DNA from: Antedon bifida
Lineage: Eukaryota > Echinodermata > Crinoidea > Comatulida > Antedonidae
Assembly (NCBI GenBank): GCA_963402885.1
Contig: OY727098.1
Span: 21,934,717 to 21,998,716 of the forward strand
DNA length: 64,000 nucleotides
Direction: 5' to 3'
Shown: positions 23,134-35,400 of the stretch, piece by piece
Numbering within the stretch: the first letter of the stretch is position 1
How the letters are laid out: each line of letters begins with the position of its first letter
Position numbers and translations under genes: made by a program
Notes under the pieces: model-generated
The model's database searches: none
What the model was told of the DNA's origin: nothing
Seen by the model: the letters and a program-made list of their open reading frames with translations, nothing else

Positions 23134-26100
23134 TTACACATTTAAGATGTACTTAACACAGATATACAACATAAGAAATGCACTAAAAGACCATCTTGAT
23201 AGTTCAATGCTACATCCAGAAGAATCTAAAAAGAAACAAATACAAAAGAGTTTTAATAAACAATAACCATTAATATGATTGGATGGTACTAATCTCCATC
23301 CAGGTGTTTTACCCTAAAATCAAGACGTATACTTTAGTATAGTGAGGGTTAGTTTAAGTTAATATTAGTATGTATATGCTATGGTATGGGCCTCAACATC
23401 AGATGCAATTGATGCAGGTTGTCGCTTTTGTACTGTACCTTTACAATATGGCAGAGCCTTCAGGTGTCTGCTATATTTGTAAATCATAATAATAATTCTA
23501 TGGTCCCTCTCCATGGTGGAATGCTGATTAGTGATTATGTTGCATCTCTGGTATAGGAGTACCTCTATGGTTTTACCAATGTCCGATACAGATCAGAAAC
23601 CAGAATTACAAATACTGACATCCATGCTGTGTGTAATAGACACATTTTGGCTACTAATGTAAACTAAATCAATATACTTACCTATATTTATTACAAAACT
23701 TGTTTTACCCGACCCCAAGGTGTTAGAAGCTGTACACATAATTTTATCTTCAAAATTGTCTTTAGAAATTTCCAGAGATGATGTTACTGTACTTAAAGTT
23801 GCATTTTGTGAATTTTTGCCTTGTAAATCATCAACAGATCCACTCCACTGAACACTTGCATATGGATATCCTTTTGCCAAACACTTTACCTGCGCACTCA
23901 TCAAAGTACCATCTTTAACATTTAGTTTAATATCTGATGACAATTCTACATATGCTAAAGAGTAAAGAAACATAAAATGATATACTAAAGGCCTTAGCAA
24001 TAAACCATCATTAAATTGTGGTTTGAAGTATCTATATATCTGCTTTTTGAAGTCATACAACTATGAGAAGTATTTTAACACATTATATCGCTAATTGTTA
24101 ATCAATTATAATTTGCATAATTATTAGGGAGATTTAATTTTGCGACGATCGAAGACCTACCTAGGTCGATGTATCATCGGTTATCGCCTGGATGAAATAG
24201 TAATAATGATGATAAAATAATAAAGATCATATTCCATGTCAAAATTGTTTTACTGCAGAAACTATATTTTGTTTACTCTTCAATCTATTATGAATGAGTA
24301 ATTCTAACATGGTCGCTTTAAAACAAAACCATTTTATATCCAAAAAAATATCTTAAATTGTAATTATAATTTACTTTGTAAATCAAGCTGATCCTCAACT
24401 TCAAGCGAACGATTATACTGGCCACAAACATATAAACCGCCATCTGATGCATCGCCATCTATTATGGTAAGTTCTGTACCAGCTAGATTTATATCCTTTT
24501 TTCCATCCCCATCAAGATGTTCTCCGATTACAACACCATTCTTTTTCCACACCACAGGTTCATTAAGAACGTCATCTATACTGTTGGTCAGTCTACAAGT
24601 GAGAGTGGTGTTTTGTCCATTAGTGATACTTGCATCTCTTGGCAATATCCGTGCTTTTGGAACTTTTAACAAAACAAAAAATTAAATTAATCATGATGAA
24701 ATGATAAAAACAACATCAATACACTAGATTCTATATCCACTTTTCTGGAATGGTAAGCAGGGCCGTAGCCAGATATGACTAGGTGGGGATCGGACACAAA
24801 GTATTTAAGCCACAATGGCTGGCTGATTTTGCTTTCAGAGCACTTTAGATTCAAATTCAAAACGGGCACATAATGGTAAATTTCTGATACTCATTCTACA
24901 TAAGAATTTGATGCAAGACTAACAATGTCTTTCATTTACTGTCTTTCTCAAAAGTGGCAATACCATTCACAAGACACATGATCACAAGATGCTCTACATG
25001 TTAACAACATAACATAATTCTTAAAAGTTTGTTTTTGCTTTTTGTAACAATTCTGCCATCTGACTGGATTTGCACCCAGGATTTGAACCCATTTGATATT
25101 ATTGACAAAAAAAGAAAATTACCATCTTCAACGGTAAGGTTAGTCTGAGCAACAATGACTCCATTTCCCTGGCAATAATAAGTTGAAGTATCATCCACTT
25201 GTGCGGATATTATCTGCAATGAACTAACTACCGCTGAAGGATCACTACGGTCAACAGTTAAACCATAGTCTGCACCATGTTCAAGTGGAAGTGCACATGT
25301 AGACTCCAGACACCAACTAATATTATACGTTGCTGCTTCTACATTTGTACAACTGCAATCCAGAAATACGTCATTTCCGGGTCTCTCTATTGCATTGTCT
25401 TGATTTATAACGCAAACTGACAAAAAAAAAGTTTTAATTTGATTTTGGATTGAATCAGTACATTCAAATTAAAAACATGACAAAAAAATAACATGAATAA
25501 TTTAAAATTTTAAAAACAAATAAAGTTTATGAAATTCCCATTGTACATTGCAAGATAAATAGTTATTCAATTAATCATTTTGATTTTGGTCATCAACACA
25601 AAACCTACCGCTTCTATTTGAAATTAAATGTCAAAAATATAAATAGCATCTCAAAGAGCTGCTTCTCAAAGTTCTTTCTTTAAAGCTCAGGTACAGGCAT
25701 GGATTTTAAATATAATATCTGGTTTATTGTAGATAAATCAAATATTTGTAATAGAAATCAAGACGAAAAAACATTAATTTCCCTTAAAATGGTCAAATAC
25801 AAAATTTGGAAAAATTCTGCTTTAAAAAGCAGGAAGATTTTTTTCAGTAGTTTAACCTAATGTAATAACATGTCTAGTGACTCCCTAGAAGGTGAAAAAA
25901 GAGGGTGGATATACGGTGGATAATTTTTGCTATAGCATGAAAATAAAACTCTGAAGTTGAATCAAAATACTAGAAATGTAAAATTCAAGTTATATTACCT
26001 ATATTTAGTCATCTGATAACATTTTTTACCGTGCACCGTTTTTCATAGTTTTTTTTAAAATGTCTCTATATTTACAACATTTGTGTACAAAAGAATAGAG

Positions 26101-26339
26101 ATTTTACGTGTAATTTCAACTATCTGACTGACTGATAAGAAAGTGCTTATTTTCAACAAGCTAGTGTAACACAAATAAAATCCCAAAAATTATGAAACAT
26201 AGGGGAAACTATTGATCGATAATCATTTTTTGCCCACACACAAATCATTTTTTGTTTGTTTTTTTGTACATTATAAATAAATCTTACCTGCATGTGTGCC
26301 TTCTGCCACAATTAGCATAAGAGCTACTACCCAAATCAT
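23134..26339 (-). CDS. Secreted or membrane-anchored protein with three Ig domains
   Basis: Five minus-strand exons with uniform phase-1 junctions: 26339-26288 (signal peptide, MIWVVALMLIVAEGTHA), 25416-25123 (Ig 1), 24662-24375 (Ig 2), 23954-23682 (Ig 3) and 23225-23134 (C-terminal tail). Total 999 bases, 332 residues. Each Ig domain shows the cysteine pair and core tryptophan: DCSC..SWC..YYC, LTC..VVWKK..YVC, KCLAKG..QWSG..MCTASN. Ig 1 has two extra cysteines. The last exon encodes a short hydrophobic end (FSAFLMLYICV) followed by only about six residues (KYILNV), which fits a GPI-anchor signal or a C-terminal membrane segment. One domain per exon with phase 1-1 borders is typical of animal Ig-superfamily genes. 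I do not recognise the ortholog; adhesion or immune recognition is possible but unproven. Confidence 0.85.
24755..24890 (+). repeat. GGGCCGTAGCCAG-type dispersed repeat
   Basis: GCAGGGCCGTAGCCAGATAT followed by GGACACAAAGTATTTAAGCC recurs at about 53330 and, inverted, near 54930-54955. Probably a SINE or MITE head. Located in the Ig-gene intron between Ig 1 and Ig 2 exons. Confidence 0.6.
25680..25778. repeat. Dispersed repeat, inverted copy of 2755-2862
   Basis: Same ~100-base unit as in the ELL gene, opposite orientation; see GTAATAGAAATCAAGACGAA near 25750. In intron 1 of the Ig gene. Confidence 0.6.
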
Positions 26340-26421
26340 TTCATAGACCGAAATTAGATTATCGATAATTTCTAAATAAGTAAAACAGTTAATTAGTTCA
26401 GTTTACAAAACCGTATCAATT

Positions 26422-29400
26422 ATAGTCAGGCAGCATTTGTCACTACCGTATATTAACTTTACTTCATATATTTAGCCAAGTTTGATTTTTCACTTTTAAG
26501 TGATCAAGGACATCACAAGAAACAACTTCCAACTTGTTGTCCAAATTCTAAACGCGTTTTTCATTCGCTGGGGGCGCTTTTTCAAAATGGCCGCCTATGC
26601 TATCAAGTACTTATATCTCGGCAACCACTAATCATAGAGACTTGGTTTTAGTCTTAAAATGTTCGTAAGGTACATAATTCTATTCACTATAATGGAACAT
26701 TTTGCCCTAAAATTACCGGAAATACTATTTCTGACCATTTGACCTTTGACCTGATCTTATCATATCTCAATAACTATTGGTCAGAAAGAGTTGATATTTA
26801 TCCCAAATTGTTCAGAAAATACATGTTTCTATTTGCCTTAATGCAAAGGTTTGTTTCAAAATGGCCGGAAAAACCATATCTGATCTTTGACCATAACCTG
26901 TGTGATATCCACAACATGTTGGTTATAGATAACATTTTTCGACAGATTGCTCAGAACATCCATATTTGTAACACATTATTGATTTTTCAATTATTGATGC
27001 TTTAAAACATTCACTTAAGCTTGGAAATTAAAGTTTTAAAATAAATAAAAGCCACTCATTATCTCCATACATAATCCTAGCCTGTAATTGGCTGAAAGTT
27101 CAAGCAGTTTAAATGGTAAGTGTTTTGTGGTAACATCCGATGATTTCAGTCAAACGAATGAAAAGCGAGACCAATTAGAAAAAGAAGCATCAATTGGATA
27201 AATTTCACGAATGGTTGAAAAACCGTAACATTTTGGGACCCTCAAAAGAAAAACAACTTCTCGTATTTCAAGGATGTAGGAGCAGTGGTGAAAACCAAAA
27301 TTAAAGGTCAACTAGCAAGAGAGAAAGCTACTGTCTAGATTGTTAGTTGTGGCGAAGAGCAGGCCAGAGTTCGCTCTAAAGGATGTCATAGGCAACTATG
27401 AGTTCAATAGCACTCCACCATCAAATTTCCATCCAGATGGAAGAATGATAATGCTTTCTGGAAAATCCAAGGTATTGCAGTCAATAACAGAACTCCCTCT
27501 ACCAGATAATGTCAGCAGGCCTGTACAGAAAGATGATACAAAAGCAGCATCAATCCTAATTATTGATGGAATGTGTGTCGTCAATATGGTAAAGAAGGTG
27601 TCCGATAAGTTCAATGCTTCTGACTTTGCATCTGAATTTGTTAACCTGATTGTTGGTATGAGCAAACCATATGATGAAGTTCGTCTTTTATTTGATCAAT
27701 ATCTATCAGGATCTTTAAAAGAATCTACACGAGATAAGAGAACACAGAAAACAACTACCATTCACTACCATGTCAATGACAACACTGAGATTAAGAACAT
27801 TAAGACATTTTTATCGCACATAGAGACCAAAGCTGAACTTACAAAATACCTGTCAGAGAAGATACTTAATCACTTCAAGAACAACACGAAGAAGGTCCTA
27901 GTAACACATCACACGTCCATGATGGCAAACTGCAATCTCTCAGAAATTATCATGATGCCAGAGATGACACACGGACAACACACATTGGAAGAAGGGGACC
28001 AACTGGTCTTATTGAATGCCTTTGATTGTATGAACAAAGACCCAAGTGCCAATGTTGACATATTTTCCGTAGATACTGATGTCTTTATCCTTTTAACAGG
28101 AAGCTATCCTCTACTTCCTCCAATGACCACATTTTGTAGGAAAAGAGGGGGAAAAATACCTATATGGGAATGCTATTACCGACTTGGAAAACAAATATCA
28201 GCAGCACTGATTGGATGGTACGCATTTAAAGGTACAGATAACACAGGTACATTTGCTGGAAAAGGAGTGTCCGCCCATTTCAAAGCACTTATGAAATGTG
28301 ACGATGAAATACTAGATGCATTTGCTGTATATGGACTGACCTCTGAAATACCAAATTGGATTTTCAGGCAAATGGAAAGATATGTTTGCGCAGTTTAGCA
28401 ATACCCTATTATCAGTACTTCTAAGATCAAGGCAGATTTATGTCACAGACTTGAGATGGATGTTATTTGCACAGAAAGGCAAGGAAGGACAACAATTACC
28501 TCCAACCATGGGAACTCTTAGACCACACGTGGAAAGAGCATACTACATGTCTATTGTATGGAATTCATCATGCAAGCCAACTCTATCTATTCCACCAGCA
28601 ACTGACTACTCCTGGCAACGAGAAGATGGTCACTTGAGGCCGGTATTTTGCAACAATCCACCAGCACCAGAAGCTCTTCTAGAAATTCGTCGATGTACCT
28701 GCAATGGTTCATGCTCAACAAATCGCTGCAGTTGTAAGAAAAACAACTTGCTCTGTACTGATGCATGTGAGTGTGGTGATGGATGTGAGAATACAAAGGA
28801 CACAAATGTAGAGCTGAACTTTATTTACTGGAGAGGGTAATCTGACTATCATCAATATTTATGGTATGTATTTATTTATTATAACAGTTCCATTGGTGAT
28901 TTGAAATATTGATTTTGGAACAAGGGATATCATCAACAAAACCACAAGTACCGGTACAAGTTATAAACAATACTAGACAAATCTATAGTCTCTCAGTTGT
29001 GGATATTACATGCATTAGGGCAAGAGGTCAGATATGGCATTTCTGTTTGCTTTAAAACAAAACATTTAATTACAGTAAATATAAAAAGGCATACTGCGAA
29101 CAATTTGAAACAAATTTTAAGTCTGTGTGACCATTAGTTACCGAGATATGATGATAGAAGGTCAAAGGTCAAATGGTCAGAAATGGCATTTCCAGTCATT
29201 TCTGGTCAAAATGTTCCATTAGAGTAAATAGAAATATCTACCTTATGAACATTTTAAGATTAAAACCAAGTCTCTACGATTAGTGGTTGCCGAGATATAA
29301 GTACTTGATAACATAAGCGGCCATTTTGAAAAAGCGCCCCCAGCGAATGAAAAACGCGTTTAGAATTTGGACAACAAGTTGGAAGTTGTTTCTTGTGATG

Positions 29401-29476
29401 TCCTTGATCACTTAAAAGTGAAAAATCAAACTTGGCTAAATATATGAAGTAAAATACAAATGCTGCCTGACTATTA
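26422..29476 (+). mobile_element. 3.05-kb DNA element with long repetitive TIRs encoding a PIN/FEN-like CXC protein
   Basis: Outer ends TAGTCAGGCAGCATTTGT (left) and its complement (right) open into inverted repeats that remain alignable for roughly 480 bases (about 26422-26905 against 29000-29476), with a 17-base extra segment in the left arm. Flanking TATCAATT occurs at 26414-26421 and 29477-29484, a probable 8-bp target duplication. The arms contain recurring modules (TTCAAAATGGCCG, GACCATTTGACCTTTGACC, TATCTCGGCAACCACTAATC), so the TIRs are themselves built of degenerate ~140-bp units. Between them lies one coding region (27316-28840) and no recognisable RNase H-like transposase. The left end is about 80 bases upstream of the Ig gene start codon. 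Confidence 0.85.
27316..28840 (+). pseudogene. Predicted PIN/FEN-like nuclease with C-terminal CXC domain, frame-broken
   Basis: Two overlapping frames together resemble a family I recognise from marine animal genomes, usually annotated as uncharacterised. The first (27316-28398) contains an acidic strand ILIIDGM, an EEGDQLVLL acidic pair, VDTDVFILL and KGTDNTGTFAGKG, an arrangement of aspartates like PIN/FEN-type nucleases. The second (about 28382-28840, shifted +1) has LRWMLFAQKGKEGQQLPPT, then NPPAPEALLEIRRC and a CXC-like cluster of nine cysteines (C-x-C-x3-C-x4-C-x-C). No ATG opens the first frame; a related N-terminal segment (FHEWLKNRNILGPSKEK, about 27208) is in another frame. So it is decayed, spliced, or uses +1 frameshifting at about 28385-28398. 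Function is inference; DNA binding by the CXC cluster is likely. Confidence 0.7.
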
Positions 29477-29484
29477 TATCAATT

Positions 29485-31600
29485 TAAAGTGGCACACTAT
29501 AATGTATTCAAAGGATGTAGTCCTATGTCTGGATTTTTTTTTCAAATACTAGTCATAGACTGGTTAATGACCAGAACCCAGTGTTCTCCGGAAGTATGTT
29601 TTGCAACAAGATTTGCCAAACAGAAATAGAAAAAACAAAGGAATAAGATAAGTTCACATCGAAGCTAGAAGATATTTCAGATGCACACTAGAAAAAATGA
29701 AAGAAAAGACAGAACGACTAGTAATTACAGCAAGAATACTAGGACTGAAAGTAAACTTAAAAAAAAAACAAACAAAAAACAAAAAAAAAACTATAGAAAA
29801 ACCAAGACGACACATAATTATTACTAGTTGCTGATAATGAAGAGTAACTATGGCCCAACAAAATAATAGTAACATAAAGACTAGCTATCAAAACAAACAT
29901 TACTGTAATGAAAACAGGGAGAGATAATAGATGGAATATTATGGCCTTACATATGGGCTTCAAAAGATACTGTAGGTGAGGTCAACTGTATATAAATATT
30001 CATTATTTAGATTCATATAATAATGTTTCAAATAATGCACAATTTACTTGAATGATACTTTTAAGTTATTACTACAAAATAAGTTATATAAGCATCAAAT
30101 TAAAATATGAAGCTAGGTAAGATAAGCTAAACAATCAAGTGTTATTGGCATTCTTGATCAAAACAGCCTTTTATTCCAATAAGCCAGTTGATCTGTTTGT
30201 ATACAGTAGTATAGAGCTTTAATTCATTCAATTTTATTAATTGTGTCAAATTTTTACCAATGGTATTTGTATTCTGTACTCTTGCATTCCTGTGTGTACT
30301 GTAGTGTAAATGCATTTTAACTAACTTCTGCAAATCCTGTATGTTTTATTATCTGCACTGCTTTTTGAAATATTAATAAAATTAAGAAACCAATTTTGTA
30401 AAGGTAGCTGCATGATATTAACATAATTTCTGTTTAATACAATAAACTGAATATTTAATTGGTTAATTCAGTATAAATACCATGTTCATCTTGGGTTTGT
30501 AACTGAATGATTGGATCGTTTAAGTGTACTGTAGATGTCCACAACACAGTCACTCGGCTCAAGGGCAGCTAATCGCTCCCAGACATATAAACACATTTAT
30601 ACTAAAATATTATATCAAATTTTTTTTTTTTTTCTAATTTATAGTACACTTGTATCCTGTGTAAATTGAGTAGGCACTGTACAGGTATCATCAGGAAAGA
30701 TAGTCAACTCAGTGTCAAAGTATTATTACGAATAGGCAAACTGTACTTATTTTATATCATCATTTTTCACCACAATAAACTTATTTATTATAATGGTACA
30801 TAAATTTGATAAGCCACTTATCTATGAATCTTAAATCCTACTAATCTTCCAGTGAGAGGAATTCATACTATAATTTCCTGCGTTCAAACAGAACATAACA
30901 TGAGTCACAGTTATAACACACCTACTGTGTCTTATGATTATTGGTTGATTCACATATCATGTGCCATGCCAAACAAAGTGCGTCTCACATGACTGAGACC
31001 AGACACACGTCTAAAGATCCCCCAGTGTTTTAATACAAATTATAAGCAGTTTTTAATCAATTTAGTTTTTGTCAATTTTTTATAACTTATTCAATATTGT
31101 ACCTATATTGTCCTTATCTGTTCTTTCAAAATACTGTGTAAAATGCATTCTTCATTTAAATTTGGATGGTGTGAATCAGTAAATCACTTCCAAATGAACT
31201 GGGAAATTAAAGTGTGAAAATTCCCCGTTTGGTACAAATACATTCTAAAAATGTAATTATTGGTTCTTGCTTTCTGTTTATAAAGATGATAGTCTAGCAG
31301 GTTACAATATATGCAATTGTAAAATATTTTACATCCATCAATATTTGACCATGGAGTTTTGATCCTACAATCAAAGGAATTTTGAAACACTTTCTTTACC
31401 TTCACCAATCAAAATTTAAAGAAAATTCTGAAAGTAGAGCTAACACTTATATTACTTGGACAGCAATGTTCAACCTTGTCTTAATTTAAATTCATAAGTA
31501 TTGCCTAATGAAATTACACAAACCAACAGTGGTGTATCCTCTCTTCGGAGAGAGAGGCTATATTGTCGGTTTATCCAGGTAAGCATGCACGAAATAGACG
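29485..31600. other. Intergenic, AT-rich, no gene recognised
   Basis: No frame here shows conserved motifs or plausible splice structure. It contains A/T homopolymer runs (for example 29758-29790, 30617-30633) and otherwise nothing I can name. It separates the mobile element from the PBLD promoter region. Confidence 0.5.
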
Positions 31601-32463
31601 CACATTTTTTGTAGGCCTATCACTCAGTACTGTAGATTCCAAACTCTTTTACTGTTGTCTCAGCATTCATTCAACAAAACTTCAACAACTGAAAAATCTT
31701 TTTCAACAAGATTCAGAACCTCCTCAGTAGTACATTTTCACATAATAAATGACATTTAACCGATCTTCATTAGTAAATAAACTACCAACAAATGAGTTTA
31801 ATAGTGAGTGTAGGCCTAGTAGTTTAGCCTTAATCTTAATACAAAAATAGGCCCTGTAGGCCTAGTCTGTTTTATTTTTATATAATATTAATAATGCTAC
31901 CTACCTGTTCTTTTGTACGGTCTCTTGTATTGTACGTGTTTGTTTATTATTATTATGCTAGCCTAGGCCTAGCAGTTGTAGTAGTATAATGTATTAAGCT
32001 TATTAGGTTAGTAATATTAGATAGTAGTTAGTAGACCTCATCCGTCCTCTATGATATTTAAAAGTAGTAAGCCTAGGCCTCGTACAACAGTAGAGTATAC
32101 TATAGATAGGCCCCTACTAGGCCTAGCCTAGCTAAGTCACATCCTGAATCACTCAGCCTAGCCTAACTATAGTCTATTGAGAGAGAGGGGGGCTTAATTA
32201 CTAATACTATACTTACTAGGTTAGGCCTAACAATGAAATATACTTACAAATAAAACAAGACGATTTTCTGTATGTATTTTAAGTTAGGTGTGACTCTAGC
32301 CTATGTGTTTGTTCTTGTGTTTGTACTAATACTCTGTGGCTCGTTAAAGTGACGTATTTTCCTGTATATCCGGTTCTTCAACAATTTAATAAACGGTGGT
32401 CACGTGGACACGAGGAAGGGAATTCCCCCTAACTGGCTGATAGAGGTAGTCTCGTCGTCGATT
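31601..32463 (+). promoter_or_regulatory. PBLD upstream region with AGGCCTAG islands
   Basis: The ~860 bases before the PBLD start carry repeated AGGCCTAG/CTAGGCCT palindromes (31807-32230), continuing into the first intron (32636-32710). The same kind of island occupies the ELL/NAA35 promoter. No TATA box is obvious. Function is inferred from position only. Confidence 0.4.
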
Positions 32464-35400
32464 ATGATGGCAGTGGTTTCAACAAACGCCAATATTTCTC
32501 TTCCAATATTTTTAGTTGATGCCTTCGCAGCAAAACAGTTTCAAGGAAATCCTGCAGCAGTATGCTTGTTACAAAATGAGGTAAGTCTTTATTAGGATCA
32601 ACTTTGTATTCGGCCATTATGAAGGCCCGTATTTTAGCTAGGCCTACTTACTATTGAATTAAAAGGCTAGGCTGGGGCCTAACTAGGCCTAGCTAGCCCT
32701 GCCCAGCCCTATTATAGTGGCATTGGGCCTCTACTTCCAGCGTTTACGATTATTCGGTCGCGTTTAATTTTTGTTGCGATAAATCATACATAATCGTACT
32801 ATGCTTTTGATGGATCCCTTTTGATGATATCGGTCGCGTTTTATTGCTGTCGGGCCATTTTGTATGGATCATGGAGTGCATTTTCGGCATTTATATTTTA
32901 ATTAATATTATTTGAAGCCAGCAATAGCATAGATTATTTATTTTACCGGGTCTGTACTGTGTGGTTATTTTTTTGGTCGATTTTTGGTCAATTTTAATTA
33001 GGTCTAGGCGTAATATATTAATTCTTTTTACAAATTTTATTTGACAGGTCTTTCTAAATAAGAATTAAGATGTGTGATTTTCAAATTTGTAAACATCGTT
33101 TATAATTATAATATTATCAGGCATATTATGTTAACTTTATTTAAATGTAATTAATATATTTATTAATTTAGGATATCATATACAGTAATCGATCATATCA
33201 AATAACATTATTTGTTTTTAATTATTAACTTTAAACACTAGATTTTGAGTGATGTTCAAATGCTTCAGATTGCACAAGAAATGAAACAATCAGAAACAGC
33301 ATTTGTATCTCCCGTTAATCAAACTGATAATTTTCAAACAGGTTTGACTGAATTTTTATTAGAGCTATGTTTTCCGTCTTACAGAACAATAGATTACATC
33401 ATTTGTTAAAGATGCATTGTCCCTTGAAACACAAAAAATGAAAAAAAAAATATTCTAAATTTAAATTGGCCATATCAAAGTAATATTAAAGGTATTCACT
33501 TTAAGTCGAAAATTTGAGCCAAAAACAACAAGTTTACGTAATTAACAGGTAAATTAATTTGATTACATTTCGTCTGGAAAAACAGCACAAGTATGCATTA
33601 TACATGATGCTAATTAGGATTGTTTACAACTCGTCGCGGTTGAGAAGGTGTTTTCACACAGATCGCGAGGAAGTTTTATGATTATGCATACAGAGTAGCC
33701 AAAACAAGCGCGTTGCATTATGAGATATGTTTTGATCGAAAACTTTGACTGGAAGTCAAAAAAATGTCTGTATTTCGGTTAAAAATTTTTTTTTTTACTA
33801 ATTTTTGGTGAAAGTTAATAACTATTATGATACTTCAAAATGACCCACTTTTTTCGAAATTAGTCAAAGGGACAATACATCTTTAAATAATATGGAAAAT
33901 TATATAAGGAATGAACTGGTGCTTCCATTCCGTGAAACAGAAAAATGTGTTGATGTAGCTTTTACTTTAATATATAAATTCAGGGACAATTATTGAACTA
34001 ATTTAACAAATTGATCTCAGGTTCTAATTTCAATCTACGATGGTTTACACCTACCAATGAAGTAAATCTATGTGGACATGCTACTATGGCAACGTCAGCA
34101 GTAATATTTGAGAAGAAATGTAAGTACTTTTACATAAAGAACATAATTATTATCAAAACAGATCGCAAGAAGCCACTCTTGATGAGTACTTTTATGTTAT
34201 TTGTTTTTTACCTAACAATCATACTATACTGTTTGGTTTAAAAACCTTCTGACTCAACTGCCAAATAAAGTATAAAGCTCTTTACATTGCAGTATGATTC
34301 TATAATTTGTTATGCCCTTCCACCCACCCCCCCCCCCCCCTCCCCATACTATACCCATCTTATAAATATTTATCCAGAAATAATTCATGGCAGCAGAAAC
34401 AGGACAAATTTTAAGGTTTACTGTAATGCCGATTGTGGGTCAGAACGGCATTTATTTGTTTGATTGACAGTTGTAGTGTAGTGTCTTGAAAATATGACTA
34501 CCTTATCACATTGCATTTTGGGTAATTTTAAGGTAGAAATGCTGCCAGTCTATTTTTTAAATAACTGGTTTATTTTGCGATATGCAGGAAAAACAGGTTC
34601 TCGTTTATAGAATACATCACTATCCGTCTGCCTTACAATTTCATTATAAGTAGCTTACATTACCTACAGTATTATTTTAAAACAGTGTTATGTCCTATGT
34701 TGTCACAAATTTAAGATTTATTGTTTTATATTTATTATTATTGTTTTTTTATTTTACAGGTAACGTTAATGAACAGTTAACCTTCCACACCAGAAGTGGC
34801 CAACTGATGGTAAAAACATGTCATGAGGATTTAGTAATGAACTTTCCCATGTACCCAACAGTTCCACAGGTTTGTTGTGCTAATTAATTATCTTCTTTTT
34901 AATTAATGATATCCTCTGGTGTTAAAGATGTATTGTCCCCCAAAATCATGAAAAATAAAGATTTTTAAAATCGGACTTTGAATAGGCCATTTTGCAGTTT
35001 TAATGAAGTTGTTCACTTCCATAAGAAAAAAAACGCGGGAAAAAAATTATTTCACCTATAAAAAGACAAAATTACCCAAAAACTCATTGTCTTCCAGACA
35101 ATTTGACCATTTTTTGCTTTAAATAACATTTTTCTCAGGTAAATAAATTTTTTTCAGACCCAATTTTTTGTGAGAGTGAATAACTATTATGTGACATTAA
35201 AATAACATATTCAACAAAAAAATTAAAAAAAATATTTTTTTAGGGGGACAATATATCTATAATTGGCGCTGAGCTGTGTGCTATAGCTGCCTTTACATTG
35301 CTCCTGGAAATTTTAATTAATTTCCACTTTTTTGACCATATTTTTATTGATTCAATGTAATTGTTTCAACATTGAATCCAGAAGATGACTTATTTTCCTC

